A stretch of DNA of 64,000 nt from an uncultured Planktomarina sp. (lineage in GTDB: Bacteria > Pseudomonadota > Alphaproteobacteria > Rhodobacterales > Rhodobacteraceae), in contig CAJIZA010000004.1 in NCBI GenBank assembly GCA_905181815.1, positions 181,616 through 245,615 on the forward strand. Direction: 5' to 3'. The translations under genes were made by a program, and so were the position numbers. The notes beneath the pieces are model-generated. The model did not search any database. It had not been told where the DNA came from and worked only from the letters and a program-made list of their open reading frames with translations. Below are positions 27,343 to 36,469 of this stretch, in pieces. Within the stretch, counting starts at the first letter, position 1. Every line of letters begins with the position of its first letter.

Positions 27343-27369
27343 AATGGCCGCGAAAGGCACGCGGCCATT
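27343..27369 (+). terminator. Hairpin between dapD and the small unknown gene
   Basis: AATGGCCGC at 27343-27351 pairs with GCGGCCATT at 27361-27369 over 9 bases with a 9-base loop, and is followed by TATA. It may partly end dapD transcription or set different mRNA levels for dapD and dapE. Confidence 0.55.
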
Positions 27370-27407
27370 TATAGGATGGGTACGGCAACCAACAAGGCAA
27401 CAGGGCC

Positions 27408-27755
27408 ATGACTGAAAAAATCAAGCGCACCCACCATGTCTATACTTTGCTTGTCGAAGTGGGACGCAAAGAAGGCGACGGCCTGCCCGATGCGGCCACA
27501 GGCGGCGCATTGATGATCTACGCCAGCGGCGTCGATGAGCCCGAAGCCGTGCGCGAAACAGTCGCCATTCTCAAACAAGCCGATCTCGCGCCCTTGGATG
27601 TGACCGGCTATGGCAGTTTGGAAGAACGGCTCGAAGAGGGCCATGATATCACAGAAGACGAGCGCGCCTTAATGCAACGGGCTTTGGATGAGAACAGCGT
27701 TGTTGTGGCGCAGGTAACACCCTTCTTCGAACATTCACCAAAAGGAGCGCATTGA
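27408..27755 (+). CDS. Conserved small protein between dapD and dapE, function unknown
   Basis: The 115-residue acidic soluble protein begins with [22 protein letters not shown] and contains [23 protein letters not shown], then [15 protein letters not shown]. The mix of strands and helices suggests one small alpha/beta domain, without a signal peptide or obvious catalytic motif. Its stop shares one base with the dapE ATG (TGATG), so it is translated with dapE. I do not recognise a function. The context suggests a role linked to diaminopimelate synthesis, or simply operon hitch-hiking. Confidence 0.8.
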   Translation: MTEKIKRTHHVYTLLVEVGRKEGDGLPDAATGGALMIYASGVDEPEAVRETVAILKQADLAPLDVTGYGSLEERLEEGHDITEDERALMQRALDENSVVVAQVTPFFEHSPKGAH

Positions 27756-28885
27756 TGATTGATCCGGCGATCCTGACCGCAGAACTCATTCGCTGCGCCA
27801 GCGTCACCCCGCAAGAGGGTGGCGCTTTGCAACTTTTGGAGCGACTTTTGGCCGCTCATGGGTTTCATTGCACACGGGTGGATCGCGGCGATGTGTCCAA
27901 TCTCTTTGCCCGTTGGGGAAAAGGCAAAACCTTTGGCTTCAATGGCCACACCGATGTTGTACCCGTCGGAGATCTCAAGGCTTGGAGCGTCGATCCTTTT
28001 GGCGCGGAAATTCGTGATGGGTTTCTATATGGCCGGGGCGCCACTGATATGAAATCTGGCGTTGCAGCTTTTGCCGCCGCCGCGATCGATTTTGTCAACG
28101 AAAGTCCGCCGGACGGCTCGGTTGTTCTGGCCATTACCGGCGATGAAGAAGGCCCCGCCAAGGATGGCACCGTCGCACTTCTAGATTGGATGCAGGCGCA
28201 AGGCGAACGGATGGATCATTGCTTGGTCGGCGAGCCGACCTGCCCAGAAGTCATGGGAGATATGATGAAAATCGGCCGTCGCGGTTCGATGAACGGCTAT
28301 TTCACCGTCATAGGTGTTCAGGGGCACGCGGCTTATCCGCATCGGGCCAATAACCCGCTGCCAGCCATGGCGCGGTTGATGGAACAACTCAGCACGGCCA
28401 CGTTGGACGCGGGCACAGAGCATTTTGACGCCTCAACCCTGGCGGTGGTCACCATTGACACGGGCAATCCAGCCACAAATGTCATTCCAGCGCAATGCCG
28501 CGCCACGGTTAACATCCGCTTCAATGACGCCCATTCCGGCGTCAGCCTGACCGATTGGCTGCAAGAGTATTCCGATAAAGTGGCAAAGGCTTTTAATGTG
28601 CGCATTAACCTCGACGTCACCATCTCAGGCGAAAGTTTCATGACACCACCGGGGGAATTGTCCGACCTTGTCGCGCGCGCGGTAAAGGTGGAAACAAACC
28701 GGACCCCGGTGCTCTCAACCAGCGGCGGCACATCTGATGCCCGTTTTGTGCAGCATCATTGCCCCGTGGTGGAATTTGGCTTGGTCGGCAAGACCATGCA
28801 TCAAGTCGATGAGCGGGTGGAAATCGCGCAAATTCATCAACTTAAATCGATCTATACGCGGATCTTGCGTGACTATTTCGCCTAA
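27755..28885 (+). CDS. dapE: Succinyl-diaminopimelate desuccinylase
   Basis: The 376-residue M20-family enzyme removes succinate to give LL-diaminopimelate. The zinc ligands are in [12 protein letters not shown] (His near 67), [10 protein letters not shown] (Asp near 99) and the general-base region ITGDEEGPA (Glu near 133-134). The dimerisation domain (about 180-290) includes [11 protein letters not shown]. The start at 27755 overlaps the preceding stop by one base and follows AAAGGAG. A TTG one codon earlier is less likely. The downstream transferase appears to start inside its last codons. Confidence 0.97.
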   Translation: MIDPAILTAELIRCASVTPQEGGALQLLERLLAAHGFHCTRVDRGDVSNLFARWGKGKTFGFNGHTDVVPVGDLKAWSVDPFGAEIRDGFLYGRGATDMKSGVAAFAAAAIDFVNESPPDGSVVLAITGDEEGPAKDGTVALLDWMQAQGERMDHCLVGEPTCPEVMGDMMKIGRRGSMNGYFTVIGVQGHAAYPHRANNPLPAMARLMEQLSTATLDAGTEHFDASTLAVVTIDTGNPATNVIPAQCRATVNIRFNDAHSGVSLTDWLQEYSDKVAKAFNVRINLDVTISGESFMTPPGELSDLVARAVKVETNRTPVLSTSGGTSDARFVQHHCPVVEFGLVGKTMHQVDERVEIAQIHQLKSIYTRILRDYFA

Positions 28886-29477
28886 ATACCGACGGCGTTT
28901 GGTGGTCATGGTCAAAGAACCACGGCCAGGACGGGTCAAAACCCGGCTTGGCCGTGAAATTGGTATGACCGCAGCTGCATGGTGGTGTCGTCACCAAACC
29001 CGCCGCCTGCTGCGCCGCTTACAAGATCCGCGCTGGGAGCTGATTTTGAGCGTCGCGCCCGATCATGAAGGTCTGCAAAGCCGCGTTTGGCCCGCACATT
29101 TGCCGCGCATGTCACAAGGATCAGGCGATCTAGGCCAGCGGATGAAACAGGTGTTTGACAGCCTGCCACCGGGGCCGGTTTGCATTATTGGCGCCGATAT
29201 ACCCGAGATTTCGCGCCACCATGTCTGGAAGGCTTTTGCCAGCCTCGGCCCACATGAGGCAACGTTCGGCCCGGCTCCTGATGGCGGTTATTGGCTAATA
29301 GGTCTCAAACGCTGCCGCTCCAATCCCAAAGGCTTGTTTAAACAGGTGCGCTGGTCAACGGCCCATGCTTTACAAGACACCCTGATCAGCCTGTCGGATC
29401 TCAGAGTCGCGCGTGTCGATAAGCTGCGCGATATTGACAACGCAAACGATCTCAAAGACGTGGGGCCTGCGCCCTAA
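28869..29477 (+). CDS. DUF2064 / TIGR04282-type glycosyltransferase
   Basis: Starting at GTG 28869 gives 202 residues. The N-terminus [25 protein letters not shown] matches the GT-A-like family often annotated as TIGR04282 arsenosugar-biosynthesis-type glycosyltransferase. [14 protein letters not shown] (about 110) and [14 protein letters not shown] (about 136) are the nucleotide/metal-binding and conserved blocks. An ATG at 28908 would cut into the first strand, so the GTG start, overlapping dapE by 17 bases, is preferred. The substrate is unknown. The gene ends convergently on the trx pseudogene with overlapping stop codons. Confidence 0.82.
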   Translation: MTISPKYRRRLVVMVKEPRPGRVKTRLGREIGMTAAAWWCRHQTRRLLRRLQDPRWELILSVAPDHEGLQSRVWPAHLPRMSQGSGDLGQRMKQVFDSLPPGPVCIIGADIPEISRHHVWKAFASLGPHEATFGPAPDGGYWLIGLKRCRSNPKGLFKQVRWSTAHALQDTLISLSDLRVARVDKLRDIDNANDLKDVGPAP

Positions 29478-29838
29478 GAGGCCATGGCTGCAGATAACGC
29501 TGTGTCCAAAAGCGCTCTGATTTGTTTGCTAGAGGTTCCCACAACAATGCGACCAAGCTCTTTGGCCAGTCCTCCGCGCCCAAATTGATCATAGTCAATG
29601 GTGACAAATTCAATCTTCTCACCATAGGCCAGGTTTTCCTTTAAAAGTCGGACCAGCGTTCGTTTTTGAGCGGCTCAGGCGGTGCACCCTTCGGTGGTGT
29701 AATCCACAAACACAGTCTTACCTTCAGATAGTAATTGCTTAACCAACCCCGGCTCATAGGCTTGGGCGGCCAGCGCGACAGCCGGGGTTGCCAGAAAACA
29801 GCTGGAAACCATTAAAAATTCACGACGATTATAATACA
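29474..29838 (-). pseudogene. Degenerate Tat-exported thioredoxin-family protein
   Basis: On the minus strand a Tat-like signal (NRREFLMVSSCFLATPAVALA) leads to GKTVFVDYTTEGCTA and then TGA at 29675-29677, exactly where the second cysteine of CxxC is expected. The same frame continues AAQKRTLVRLLKEN, FVTIDYDQFG and GRIVVGTS to a TAG at 29474-29476. The segment that normally holds the cis-proline (IPRRSTLV-like) is missing between AKEL and GRIV, consistent with a deletion across a short GAGCTT repeat. Loss of both features means it cannot be a working thioredoxin. The broken ccdA lies directly upstream. Confidence 0.8.
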
Positions 29839-29856
29839 ATCTCCTCAAAAAGGTTT

Positions 29857-30332
29857 TTAAAATCGAACAGTCAAATCTTGCAGCCAACAGGGTAGGTTTT
29901 GCACGACCCAAACTTCAATCCGGTGGTGCACACCAAATAAAACCCTGGCCCCCACCAGAACAAAAACTACCCCCAAAATAGGCCAAGCACGATGGGACAA
30001 AGCCTGCATCCACTGTACGCGACGTTGCAACAGGTTGCGCGCGCCATAAGCCAATACACAGATGATTGTGGAAACGCCCAGAGCAAAACCTGTCATAATT
30101 GCCCCAGCTCAAAGAAGTGAGCCACCACCTGATCATTGATCCCCAACGCCGGACCAAAGGCTGGGATGCCGATACCCAGCATGATAAACATCACGTTCAT
30201 CCCCGCCGCTAAGGCCAGAGGCCCCCATTTTTTGGCCTGCAAGGCCGTAGCCAGAACGATGAGCAGAACCGGTAACACACAGGGGTTGATTAAGGTCAGC
30301 AGCCCCGCAAAATATGCAATAGCGATCTCCAT
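29857..30332 (-). pseudogene. ccdA: Degenerate cytochrome c biogenesis / DsbD-like membrane protein
   Basis: The 5' part from the ATG at 30332 reads MEIAIAYFAGLLTLINPCVLPVL, the CcdA first helix with its conserved cysteine, and stops at 30093-30095 after FFELGQL. The 3' part is in another frame (start near 30096): GFALGVSTIICVLAYGAR, GVVFVLVGARVLFG and the end WLQDLTVRF. Together they give only about 155 codons where relatives have about 240, so the middle helices with the second cysteine are lost and the frame is broken. It would have passed electrons across the inner membrane to the adjacent thioredoxin. Confidence 0.83.
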
Positions 30333-30405
30333 TAATCCTTTGTGCGTCACAGCACAGCCCATGTCACGCACATACGCAGTCCGATGTGATCACGTTATCA
30401 TGCTG

Positions 30406-31275
30406 TTATTGCGATGTTTGTCGGGCCATTTGCACGGCCAAAATACCAAACATGATGACGGCAACCCCAACAATATCCCAAATCCGCAGGGTCTCGCCCA
30501 ACAATACTGCCGCAATCATCACCCCAAAAAATGGATTTAAAAAATGGAAAGTTGCCGCCTTCACCGCACCGATACGCTGAACCAGCCAGAACCAGATAAA
30601 AGTGGCCACAAGACCAGGCATTAAGACCGTATAAGAAAAGGCGAGCACCAATTCCACAGACCAATTGACCACAGGCTGGTCAAAAATGAGGCCCGGAATG
30701 ACCAGGAAGGCCGACCCCACCAGCATTTGAAGACCGACAATCATCAAAAGGTTTCCCCCCGATGAGGCGCCGCGCACCATCAAAGTCGCCACAGACAGCG
30801 AAGCCACCGCAATGAAACACAGTGCAATGCCATAGAAATCCGCCCCCGCCTGCATCCGAGCTCCCATGATGAGCGCAACGCCACCCGCGCCAGCGCAAAG
30901 TCCCAAGACGCCCAGCGCAGAAAGGCGTTCGCGAAAGACCACCCAGCCGGCAAAGCCCACCGCCAAGGGCATCGTTGAGGCGATGATCGAGGCCAAAGAG
31001 GCTTCCACTGTCTGCATAGCCACGAAGTTCAATCCCAAATACAAAGCATTTTGGCAAAGCCCAAAAACAATGGTGGCGCGCCACTGCCCGGGCGTGAGGC
31101 GCCATGACTGCCCCAAAAACCGCGCAAGGGCGATGCCAATCAATCCTGAAATCAAAAATCGAAGTGAAAGGGACAGAATCGGCGGCGCGTCTGCCACAAT
31201 GATCCGCGCTGAGGTGAATGCAGAGGACCAGATCAAAGCGAACGCCAAGCCAGCCAAAATAGCGCGTATGTCCAT
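30406..31275 (-). CDS. EamA/DMT-family transporter
   Basis: The 289-residue protein has about ten membrane helices as two EamA repeats, typical of drug/metabolite exporters (RhaT/YdcZ group). It starts MDIRAILAGLAFALIWSSAFT, which carries the family's WSS motif in helix 1. An earlier in-frame ATG would add 44 residues that overlap the upstream terminator. The substrate is unknown, and relatives export amino acids or metabolites. It follows hup on the same strand but is separated from it by a terminator. Confidence 0.9.
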   Translation of the reverse strand: MDIRAILAGLAFALIWSSAFTSARIIVADAPPILSLSLRFLISGLIGIALARFLGQSWRLTPGQWRATIVFGLCQNALYLGLNFVAMQTVEASLASIIASTMPLAVGFAGWVVFRERLSALGVLGLCAGAGGVALIMGARMQAGADFYGIALCFIAVASLSVATLMVRGASSGGNLLMIVGLQMLVGSAFLVIPGLIFDQPVVNWSVELVLAFSYTVLMPGLVATFIWFWLVQRIGAVKAATFHFLNPFFGVMIAAVLLGETLRIWDIVGVAVIMFGILAVQMARQTSQ

Positions 31276-31369
31276 GGGGTACTTATCCTTAACCGACCGG
31301 CAGGAGCTTCGAGCAGTGTTACTCCCTGGGCAAGGCCATTTTATGCAAACCAGACCAGTTGCGCATGCA

Positions 31370-31401
31370 AAAGCCCGCGCCAGAGCTCCGGTGCGGGCTT
31401 T
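31370..31401 (-). terminator. Intrinsic terminator of the HU gene
   Basis: AAAGCCCGC at 31370-31378 pairs with GCGGGCTTT at 31393-31401, with further pairing in the loop. It lies about 20 bases after the HU stop on the minus strand and ends in a short T-run in that direction. Confidence 0.8.
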
Positions 31402-31420
31402 CATCAAAACTTAGGTTTTT

Positions 31421-31708
31421 TTAGCCATTTACGCTGTCTTTTAGCGCCTTTGCGATGGTCATTTTGACAACTTTATCCGCATCTTTTTTGAAGCTTTCAC
31501 CAGTCGCGGGGTTGCGCACCATCCGCTCTGGACGCTCACGGCAATAGATTTTGCCAACACCTGGCAAGGTCACAGCGCCACCGCCGGAAACTTCGCTAGT
31601 GATCAACTCACAGATCGCATCCAAAGAGGCCACTGCGGATTTTTTATCTGTGTCCATTTTCTCTGCCAAAGCGGCAACCAATTGTGTTTTCGTCATAGGT
31701 TTCGACAT
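31421..31708 (-). CDS. HU-family DNA-binding protein
   Basis: The 95-residue nucleoid protein starts MSKPMTKTQLVAALAEKM and has the HU/IHF fold: two helices (about 6-45), then VTLPGVGKIYCRERPERMVRNPATGE, which spans the DNA-binding arm with the conserved RNP-x-TG motif, and a final helix VVKMTIAKALKDSV. The start at 31708 follows TAGGAG, and a longer frame upstream is not supported. A 6-bp hairpin (GCCCAA/TTGGGC at 31726-31741) sits just before the ribosome site and could modulate translation or mRNA life. Confidence 0.94.
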   Translation of the reverse strand: MSKPMTKTQLVAALAEKMDTDKKSAVASLDAICELITSEVSGGGAVTLPGVGKIYCRERPERMVRNPATGESFKKDADKVVKMTIAKALKDSVNG

Positions 31709-31830
31709 ATATTTTCTCCTAACAAGCCCAACACCTTGGGCACCAATCTCCAACAGTTAACTGCATATTGTAGAAAGACACAACAAATTGTATCGTATAA
31801 ATTGAAAAAAAATGGCTTAAAATCTCAAAT

Positions 31831-33306
31831 TTATAGAAATGCTGTCTCCTTAAAACTTCTTAATTTACGCGAATGTATTTTTTCCAGCGGCATTTCGCGC
31901 AAAAGCTCCATTGCGCGAATACCTATTCGAAGATGACGGGAAACTTGGGTTTTGTAAAAGCTTGTAGCCATGCCAGGCAACTTCAACTCACCATGCAGCG
32001 GTTTATCACTGACGCACAGCAAGGTGCCATAGGGCACACGGAAGCGATAGCCATTGGCAGCGATGGTGGCACTTTCCATATCCAGCGCAATGGCACGCGA
32101 TTGGCTTAGCCGGTGCACCGGGCCGGATTGGTCGCGCAGCTCCCAGTTGCGATTGTCTATGGTCGCCACCGTTCCGGTGCGCATAATTTGCTTCAAATCA
32201 TACCCCTGCAGGGCTGTGATCTCAGCCACAGCCTGCTCCAGGCTGGTTTGGATTTCGGCCAAAGCTGGGATCGGCACCCAAACCGGCAAATCATCATCCA
32301 AGACATGATCTTCCCGCAAATAGGCATGGGCCAGTACAAAATCCCCAAGACTTTGCGAATTGCGCAGACCGGCGCAGTGCCCCACCATGATCCAGGCGTG
32401 CGGACGCAACACAGCGATATGATCAGTGGCAGTTTTGGCATTCGACGGGCCAACGCCGATATTCACCAATGTGATGCCACTGCCATCTGCTCGCGTCAGG
32501 TGATAGGTCGGCATTTGTGGCATTTTTTGCGGTGCTTGCAGAGAGGCATCTGCAGCTGTGATGCAATGATTGTCCGGGCCAACAAAGGCCTGATAGCCGC
32601 TGTTTGGATCTACCATTTGCTCGCGGGCGAACGCTTCAAATTCTTCAACATAGAATTGGTAGTTGGTAAACAAAACATGGTTCTGGAAAAATGTCGGGTC
32701 CGTGGCGGTGTAATGGCGCAAACGAGCCAAGGCATAATCCACCCGCTGCGCATCAAACAGGGCCAAGGGTTGACTGCCATCCGGCTGCACGACATCCGTT
32801 CCATTAACAATATTATCATTGGTCGTGGCCAAATCAGGCACATCGAAAACATCACGCAGCACAAATCCAGCCCCATCCGCCGGAACCACAAGGCTTGGAT
32901 CATGCGCCACGGCGAAATGGACCGGGATGGGCGTAGTCGAATAGCCAACCTGCACAGCGCAGCCATGGTTTGCGATCAACAATTCCAACTGTTGCTCCAG
33001 ATAGTTTTGGAACAAGCCCGGTTGGGTGATGGTCGTAGCAAAAACGCCCGGACCATAGACATGACCAAAAGATAGGCGGCTATCAACCGACGCATAGCTC
33101 AAGGTTGTGATCCGCACCTCCGGGTAAAACGCCCGATAGCGGGTGCTGCTATCGCCTGATTCCAGAACCGATATGAATTTTTCGCATAAAAACTCAGAGG
33201 CCTTTTCGTAAAGGGTAATCAAATGAGCAACGGCCTCAGGCGCCTGCGCAAAACTCTTCGGGGCAGCGTCATCCGGGAGGGCGAAAACAGGATCAAGCGC
33301 ATGCAT
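31831..33306 (-). CDS. amn: AMP nucleosidase
   Basis: The 491-residue enzyme splits AMP into adenine and ribose 5-phosphate. The N-terminal domain (about 20-190) is specific to Amn. The C-terminal nucleoside phosphorylase fold shows LVNIGVGPSNAKTATDH (about 280-296), WIMVGHCAGLR, and the catalytic region ALDMESATIAANGYRFRVPYG with its conserved Asp and Glu. The ATG at 33306 is preceded by AGGGGGG and lies inside the last codons of adenine deaminase (14-base overlap). Together they return adenine nucleotides to hypoxanthine and ribose phosphate. Confidence 0.95.
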   Translation of the reverse strand: MHALDPVFALPDDAAPKSFAQAPEAVAHLITLYEKASEFLCEKFISVLESGDSSTRYRAFYPEVRITTLSYASVDSRLSFGHVYGPGVFATTITQPGLFQNYLEQQLELLIANHGCAVQVGYSTTPIPVHFAVAHDPSLVVPADGAGFVLRDVFDVPDLATTNDNIVNGTDVVQPDGSQPLALFDAQRVDYALARLRHYTATDPTFFQNHVLFTNYQFYVEEFEAFAREQMVDPNSGYQAFVGPDNHCITAADASLQAPQKMPQMPTYHLTRADGSGITLVNIGVGPSNAKTATDHIAVLRPHAWIMVGHCAGLRNSQSLGDFVLAHAYLREDHVLDDDLPVWVPIPALAEIQTSLEQAVAEITALQGYDLKQIMRTGTVATIDNRNWELRDQSGPVHRLSQSRAIALDMESATIAANGYRFRVPYGTLLCVSDKPLHGELKLPGMATSFYKTQVSRHLRIGIRAMELLREMPLEKIHSRKLRSFKETAFL

Positions 33307-35107
33307 TTTCTTGTCCCCCCTCTTGCACCACAGGCACAAGCTCAAATTTGCGCACATCCACCAGCCCAAGATCGGAAATTCGCAAATCTGGAATCACCAC
33401 AAGCGCCAAAAGGGAATGCTGCATATAAGCATTGTTCAAGTGACAGCCACAATCGGCCATAGCCTGCAACATGGCCTCAGCCTTGGCCGCAACCTCTTCG
33501 GCTGGCGCATCAGACATCAGGCCAGCGATGGGCAATTCAACCAACGCCAATTCCCGCCCGTCTTTCCATACGCTCACACCGCCACCCACCTCTGCCAAGC
33601 GATTGGCTGCCAGTGCCATATGCTCAGCGCAAGTGCCCACCACAATCATATGATGGCTGTCATGGGCCACCGTAGAAGCGATAGACATCTCGCCCTGATA
33701 GCCAAAACCCGACACAAAGCCATTGGTTACACTGCCCCGCGCCCGGTGCCGCTCAACCAGGGCAATTTGGCAAATATCACCCTGCCCGCAAATGCGTCCG
33801 CCCCGCACCGGAAGCTCGGCCTCCAGCGCCTGCGTTGGCGCTTGGTTCTCTACCACGCCAATCACGCGCACGTTTGCCACTTCAACACCACCATCAGGCG
33901 CGGGAATAGCAAACTCAGTGGCAGATTTTTTTACCCCCATGTGAACCGTATTGCGCGCCGTGGCCGGCCAGTCGATATGCGGGCAATCTGTCGTGATCCG
34001 CCCCGCCAGCGCTACGGTTTTGCCCCGTGCAATCACCCGTTCAATCGGCAGCTCTCTCAAATCAGAGGTTAAAATCACATCCGCCCGCCGGCCTGGTGCA
34101 ATACTGCCCAATTCCCGCTCAAGACCAAAATGCGTTGCCGTGTTGATCGTGGCCATTTGCAGCGCGACCAACGGATCACAGCCGCAAGAAATGGCATGAC
34201 GCACCACACGATTCATATGGCCGTCCTGTACCAGCGTTCCAGAATGGCAATCATCTGTGCATAAAATGAAGTTGCGCGGATCCAACCGTTTCTCAGTGAT
34301 CGCGGTGATTTGCGTTTCCACATCATACCACGCACTGCCCAGGCGCATCATCGAGCGCATTCCTTGACGCACCCGCATCACAGCATCCGCCTCGCAGGTG
34401 CCTTCATGATCATCAGCCGGGCCGCCCGCGGCATAGGCGTGAAACGCCGACCCCAGATCAGGGCTGGCGTAATGGCCGCCAATGGTCTTGCCCGCGCGGG
34501 CTGTGGCCGCCATCTCGGCCAACATCTGCGGATCACCGTTCACGACACCGGGAAAATTCATCATCTCCCCGAGCCCAATGATCCCTGGCCATTGCATCGC
34601 CTCTGCCACATCCTCAGCGCAAATTTCGTAGCCAGTGGTCTCCAGACCCGGCGCCGATGGTGCGCAGCTTGGCATTTGGGTGAAAATATTCACCGGCTGC
34701 ATCAACCCCTCATCATGCATCAGCTTCACCCCAGCCAAACCCATAACATTGGCAATCTCATGAGGGTCGGTGAACATAGTGGTGGTGCCATGCGGGATCA
34801 CCGCGCGAGCAAATTCCGCTGGAGTCAGCATGCTACTTTCCACATGCATATGCCCATCACAAAGGCCGGGGATCACATAACCGCTCCAGCGCAACACCTT
34901 TGTCTCAGGCCCGATGCAATAGCTTGCGTCAGGGCCAACATAAGCAAATCGCCCGGCCGAAATTGCAACATCCCATCGCAAAATTTCGCGGCTGTGCACA
35001 TTGGCCAATTGGCCGCCTAAAATAACCAAATCTGCTGGCCTGCGCCCCGCAGCAACCGCAACCAGATCGGCCGCGCATTCAGACCAAGCCCTAAATGAAT
35101 TGTCCAT
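33293..35107 (-). CDS. ade: Adenine deaminase
   Basis: The 604-residue amidohydrolase converts adenine to hypoxanthine and ammonia. The metal-binding CDGHMHVESSM motif is near residue 85, followed by HGTTTMFTDPHEIANV, HYASPDLG, and CTDDCHSG (about 278-285) for the remaining ligands. The C-terminal domain (about 420-600) with SGFGYQGEMSIASTVAHDSHHM is typical of Ade and separates it from adenosine deaminases. It is first in a two-gene operon and overlaps amn, so the adenine released by Amn is probably its main substrate. The 86-bp gap to the divergent arsC holds the promoter. Confidence 0.95.
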   Translation of the reverse strand: MDNSFRAWSECAADLVAVAAGRRPADLVILGGQLANVHSREILRWDVAISAGRFAYVGPDASYCIGPETKVLRWSGYVIPGLCDGHMHVESSMLTPAEFARAVIPHGTTTMFTDPHEIANVMGLAGVKLMHDEGLMQPVNIFTQMPSCAPSAPGLETTGYEICAEDVAEAMQWPGIIGLGEMMNFPGVVNGDPQMLAEMAATARAGKTIGGHYASPDLGSAFHAYAAGGPADDHEGTCEADAVMRVRQGMRSMMRLGSAWYDVETQITAITEKRLDPRNFILCTDDCHSGTLVQDGHMNRVVRHAISCGCDPLVALQMATINTATHFGLERELGSIAPGRRADVILTSDLRELPIERVIARGKTVALAGRITTDCPHIDWPATARNTVHMGVKKSATEFAIPAPDGGVEVANVRVIGVVENQAPTQALEAELPVRGGRICGQGDICQIALVERHRARGSVTNGFVSGFGYQGEMSIASTVAHDSHHMIVVGTCAEHMALAANRLAEVGGGVSVWKDGRELALVELPIAGLMSDAPAEEVAAKAEAMLQAMADCGCHLNNAYMQHSLLALVVIPDLRISDLGLVDVRKFELVPVVQEGGQENACA

Positions 35108-35193
35108 GAGGTAGATTTTCCGATCTAGACGGGCTGCGCAAGTCCCATTACAGTTTTTTTCACAGCAAAATACCTTTGGGTAAAGGGTTTAGT

Positions 35194-35622
35194 ATGAATA
35201 TTGTTATTTTCCACAATCCCAATTGCGGCACGTCGCGTAATGTGGTGCAAATTGTTAAAGATGCGGGATTCAGCCCTACCGTGGTTGAATATCTAGATAC
35301 CGGCTGGACAAAGCCACAGCTGCAAACCCTATTTGCCACCGCAGGCCTTAGCGCCCGGGACGCCTTGCGCATGTCAAAATCACCAGCGCAGGAGCTGGGA
35401 TTGATGGGCTCTGATGTGACCGAAGAGCAATTGCTCGACGCTATGGTTGCCCATCCCATCTTAGTGAACCGCCCCTTTGTCGCCTGCAAAGGGCAGATGC
35501 GCCTCTGTCGTCCCTCGGGGCAAGTGCTCGAAATGTTGCCACAATGGCCCGCCGCCCCCTATGCCAAAGAAGATGGCAGCCCGCTCATCACGGCCGATGG
35601 CGCTGTGGTGCCGGGCGCCTAG
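35194..35622 (+). CDS. arsC: Arsenate reductase (ArsC, glutaredoxin-dependent type)
   Basis: The 142-residue protein is of the thioredoxin-fold ArsC/Spx family. The catalytic Cys11 lies in IFHNPNCGTSRN, and the anion-binding arginines are present in RMSKSPAQELGL (about residue 59), NRPFV (near 93) and RLCRPS (near 103). This set is that of plasmid R773-type ArsC, which uses glutathione and glutaredoxin. No arsenite efflux gene is nearby, so it is a stand-alone reductase. The ATG at 35194 follows AAAGGG. It is divergent from ade. Confidence 0.93.
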   Translation: MNIVIFHNPNCGTSRNVVQIVKDAGFSPTVVEYLDTGWTKPQLQTLFATAGLSARDALRMSKSPAQELGLMGSDVTEEQLLDAMVAHPILVNRPFVACKGQMRLCRPSGQVLEMLPQWPAAPYAKEDGSPLITADGAVVPGA

Positions 35623-35684
35623 CCAGGAATAGCTTATCTCAACGACACCAGGTTATCTGGCCGCAACCGACAAAGGACACTCCC

Positions 35685-36440
35685 ATGACAGCCCCCGATC
35701 TGCGCCCCAATATGGACAATTGGCAAGAACGTGTCGATCTCGCCGCCGCCTTTCGCTGGACGGTCCGATTAAACATGCACGAGGCAGTGGCCAATCACTT
35801 TAGCTTGGCCATTAATCCCGAGGGGACCAAATTCTTGATGAACCCCAATCAAATGCATTTCTCTCGTATTAAGGCTTCCGATCTCATCGTTGTGGATGCC
35901 AATGATCCGGCCAGTATGGAAGGCCCCGATGCGCCAGATCCCACCGCCTGGGGTCTACATGGCGGGCTCCATCGCTATTGCAAACACGCGCGCTGCGCCA
36001 TGCATGTGCATTCCCCCTATGCCACAGCCTTGGCTTCTCTCGCGGACAGCACGCTGCCGCCCGTAGATCAAAATGCCTGCATGTTTTTCAACCGCTATGT
36101 CATCGACAACAATTACGGTGGCTTGGCCTTCGAGGAGGAAGGCGTGCGTTGCGCCAGCCTATTTGAAGATCCCAAAAAGAAAGTCATGATCATGGGCAAC
36201 CATGGCATTTTGATCATCGGCGAAACCGTCGCTGAAACCTTTAATCGCATGTTTTATTTTGAGCGGGCCTGCCAGACTTATCTCCTGGCTCTGCAAACCG
36301 GCCGGGCCCTGCGCATTCTTGATGCCGAAATTGCGGAAAAAACCGCGCAGGAGCTGGAAACTTATCCCGAACAAGACGCCAGACATTTGGCCGAACTCAA
36401 GGCCATCTTGGATGAAGAGGGCTGCAATTACGCAGCATAG
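35685..36440 (+). CDS. Class II aldolase/adducin-domain protein
   Basis: The 251-residue protein has the FucA/AraD fold. The metal-binding histidines are in AMHVHSPYATAL (about 106-117), with another in MGNHGILIIGET near residue 170. There is an N-terminal VRLNMHEAVANHFSLA helix and the NPNQMHFSRIKASDLIVVD segment. Members include aldolases, epimerases and decarboxylases, and the substrate cannot be read. It lies 62 bp after arsC and runs towards a GlxA-type regulator next to the CoA-dependent cluster, so it may serve the same catabolic route. Confidence 0.88.
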   Translation: MTAPDLRPNMDNWQERVDLAAAFRWTVRLNMHEAVANHFSLAINPEGTKFLMNPNQMHFSRIKASDLIVVDANDPASMEGPDAPDPTAWGLHGGLHRYCKHARCAMHVHSPYATALASLADSTLPPVDQNACMFFNRYVIDNNYGGLAFEEEGVRCASLFEDPKKKVMIMGNHGILIIGETVAETFNRMFYFERACQTYLLALQTGRALRILDAEIAEKTAQELETYPEQDARHLAELKAILDEEGCNYAA

Positions 36441-36469
36441 ACCACCGGGCGCACAGGCCACAATTGCGC

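Noticed and set aside
29675-29677. TGA at the second Cys position of a thioredoxin CxxC, suggesting selenocysteine (CxxU)
   Set aside because: No convincing SECIS hairpin follows, the cis-proline segment of the same gene is deleted, and the neighbouring ccdA is broken. A nonsense mutation in a dead gene explains it better.
32113-33075. Open frame of 320 codons on the plus strand
   Set aside because: It is antisense to amn and has no recognisable domain.
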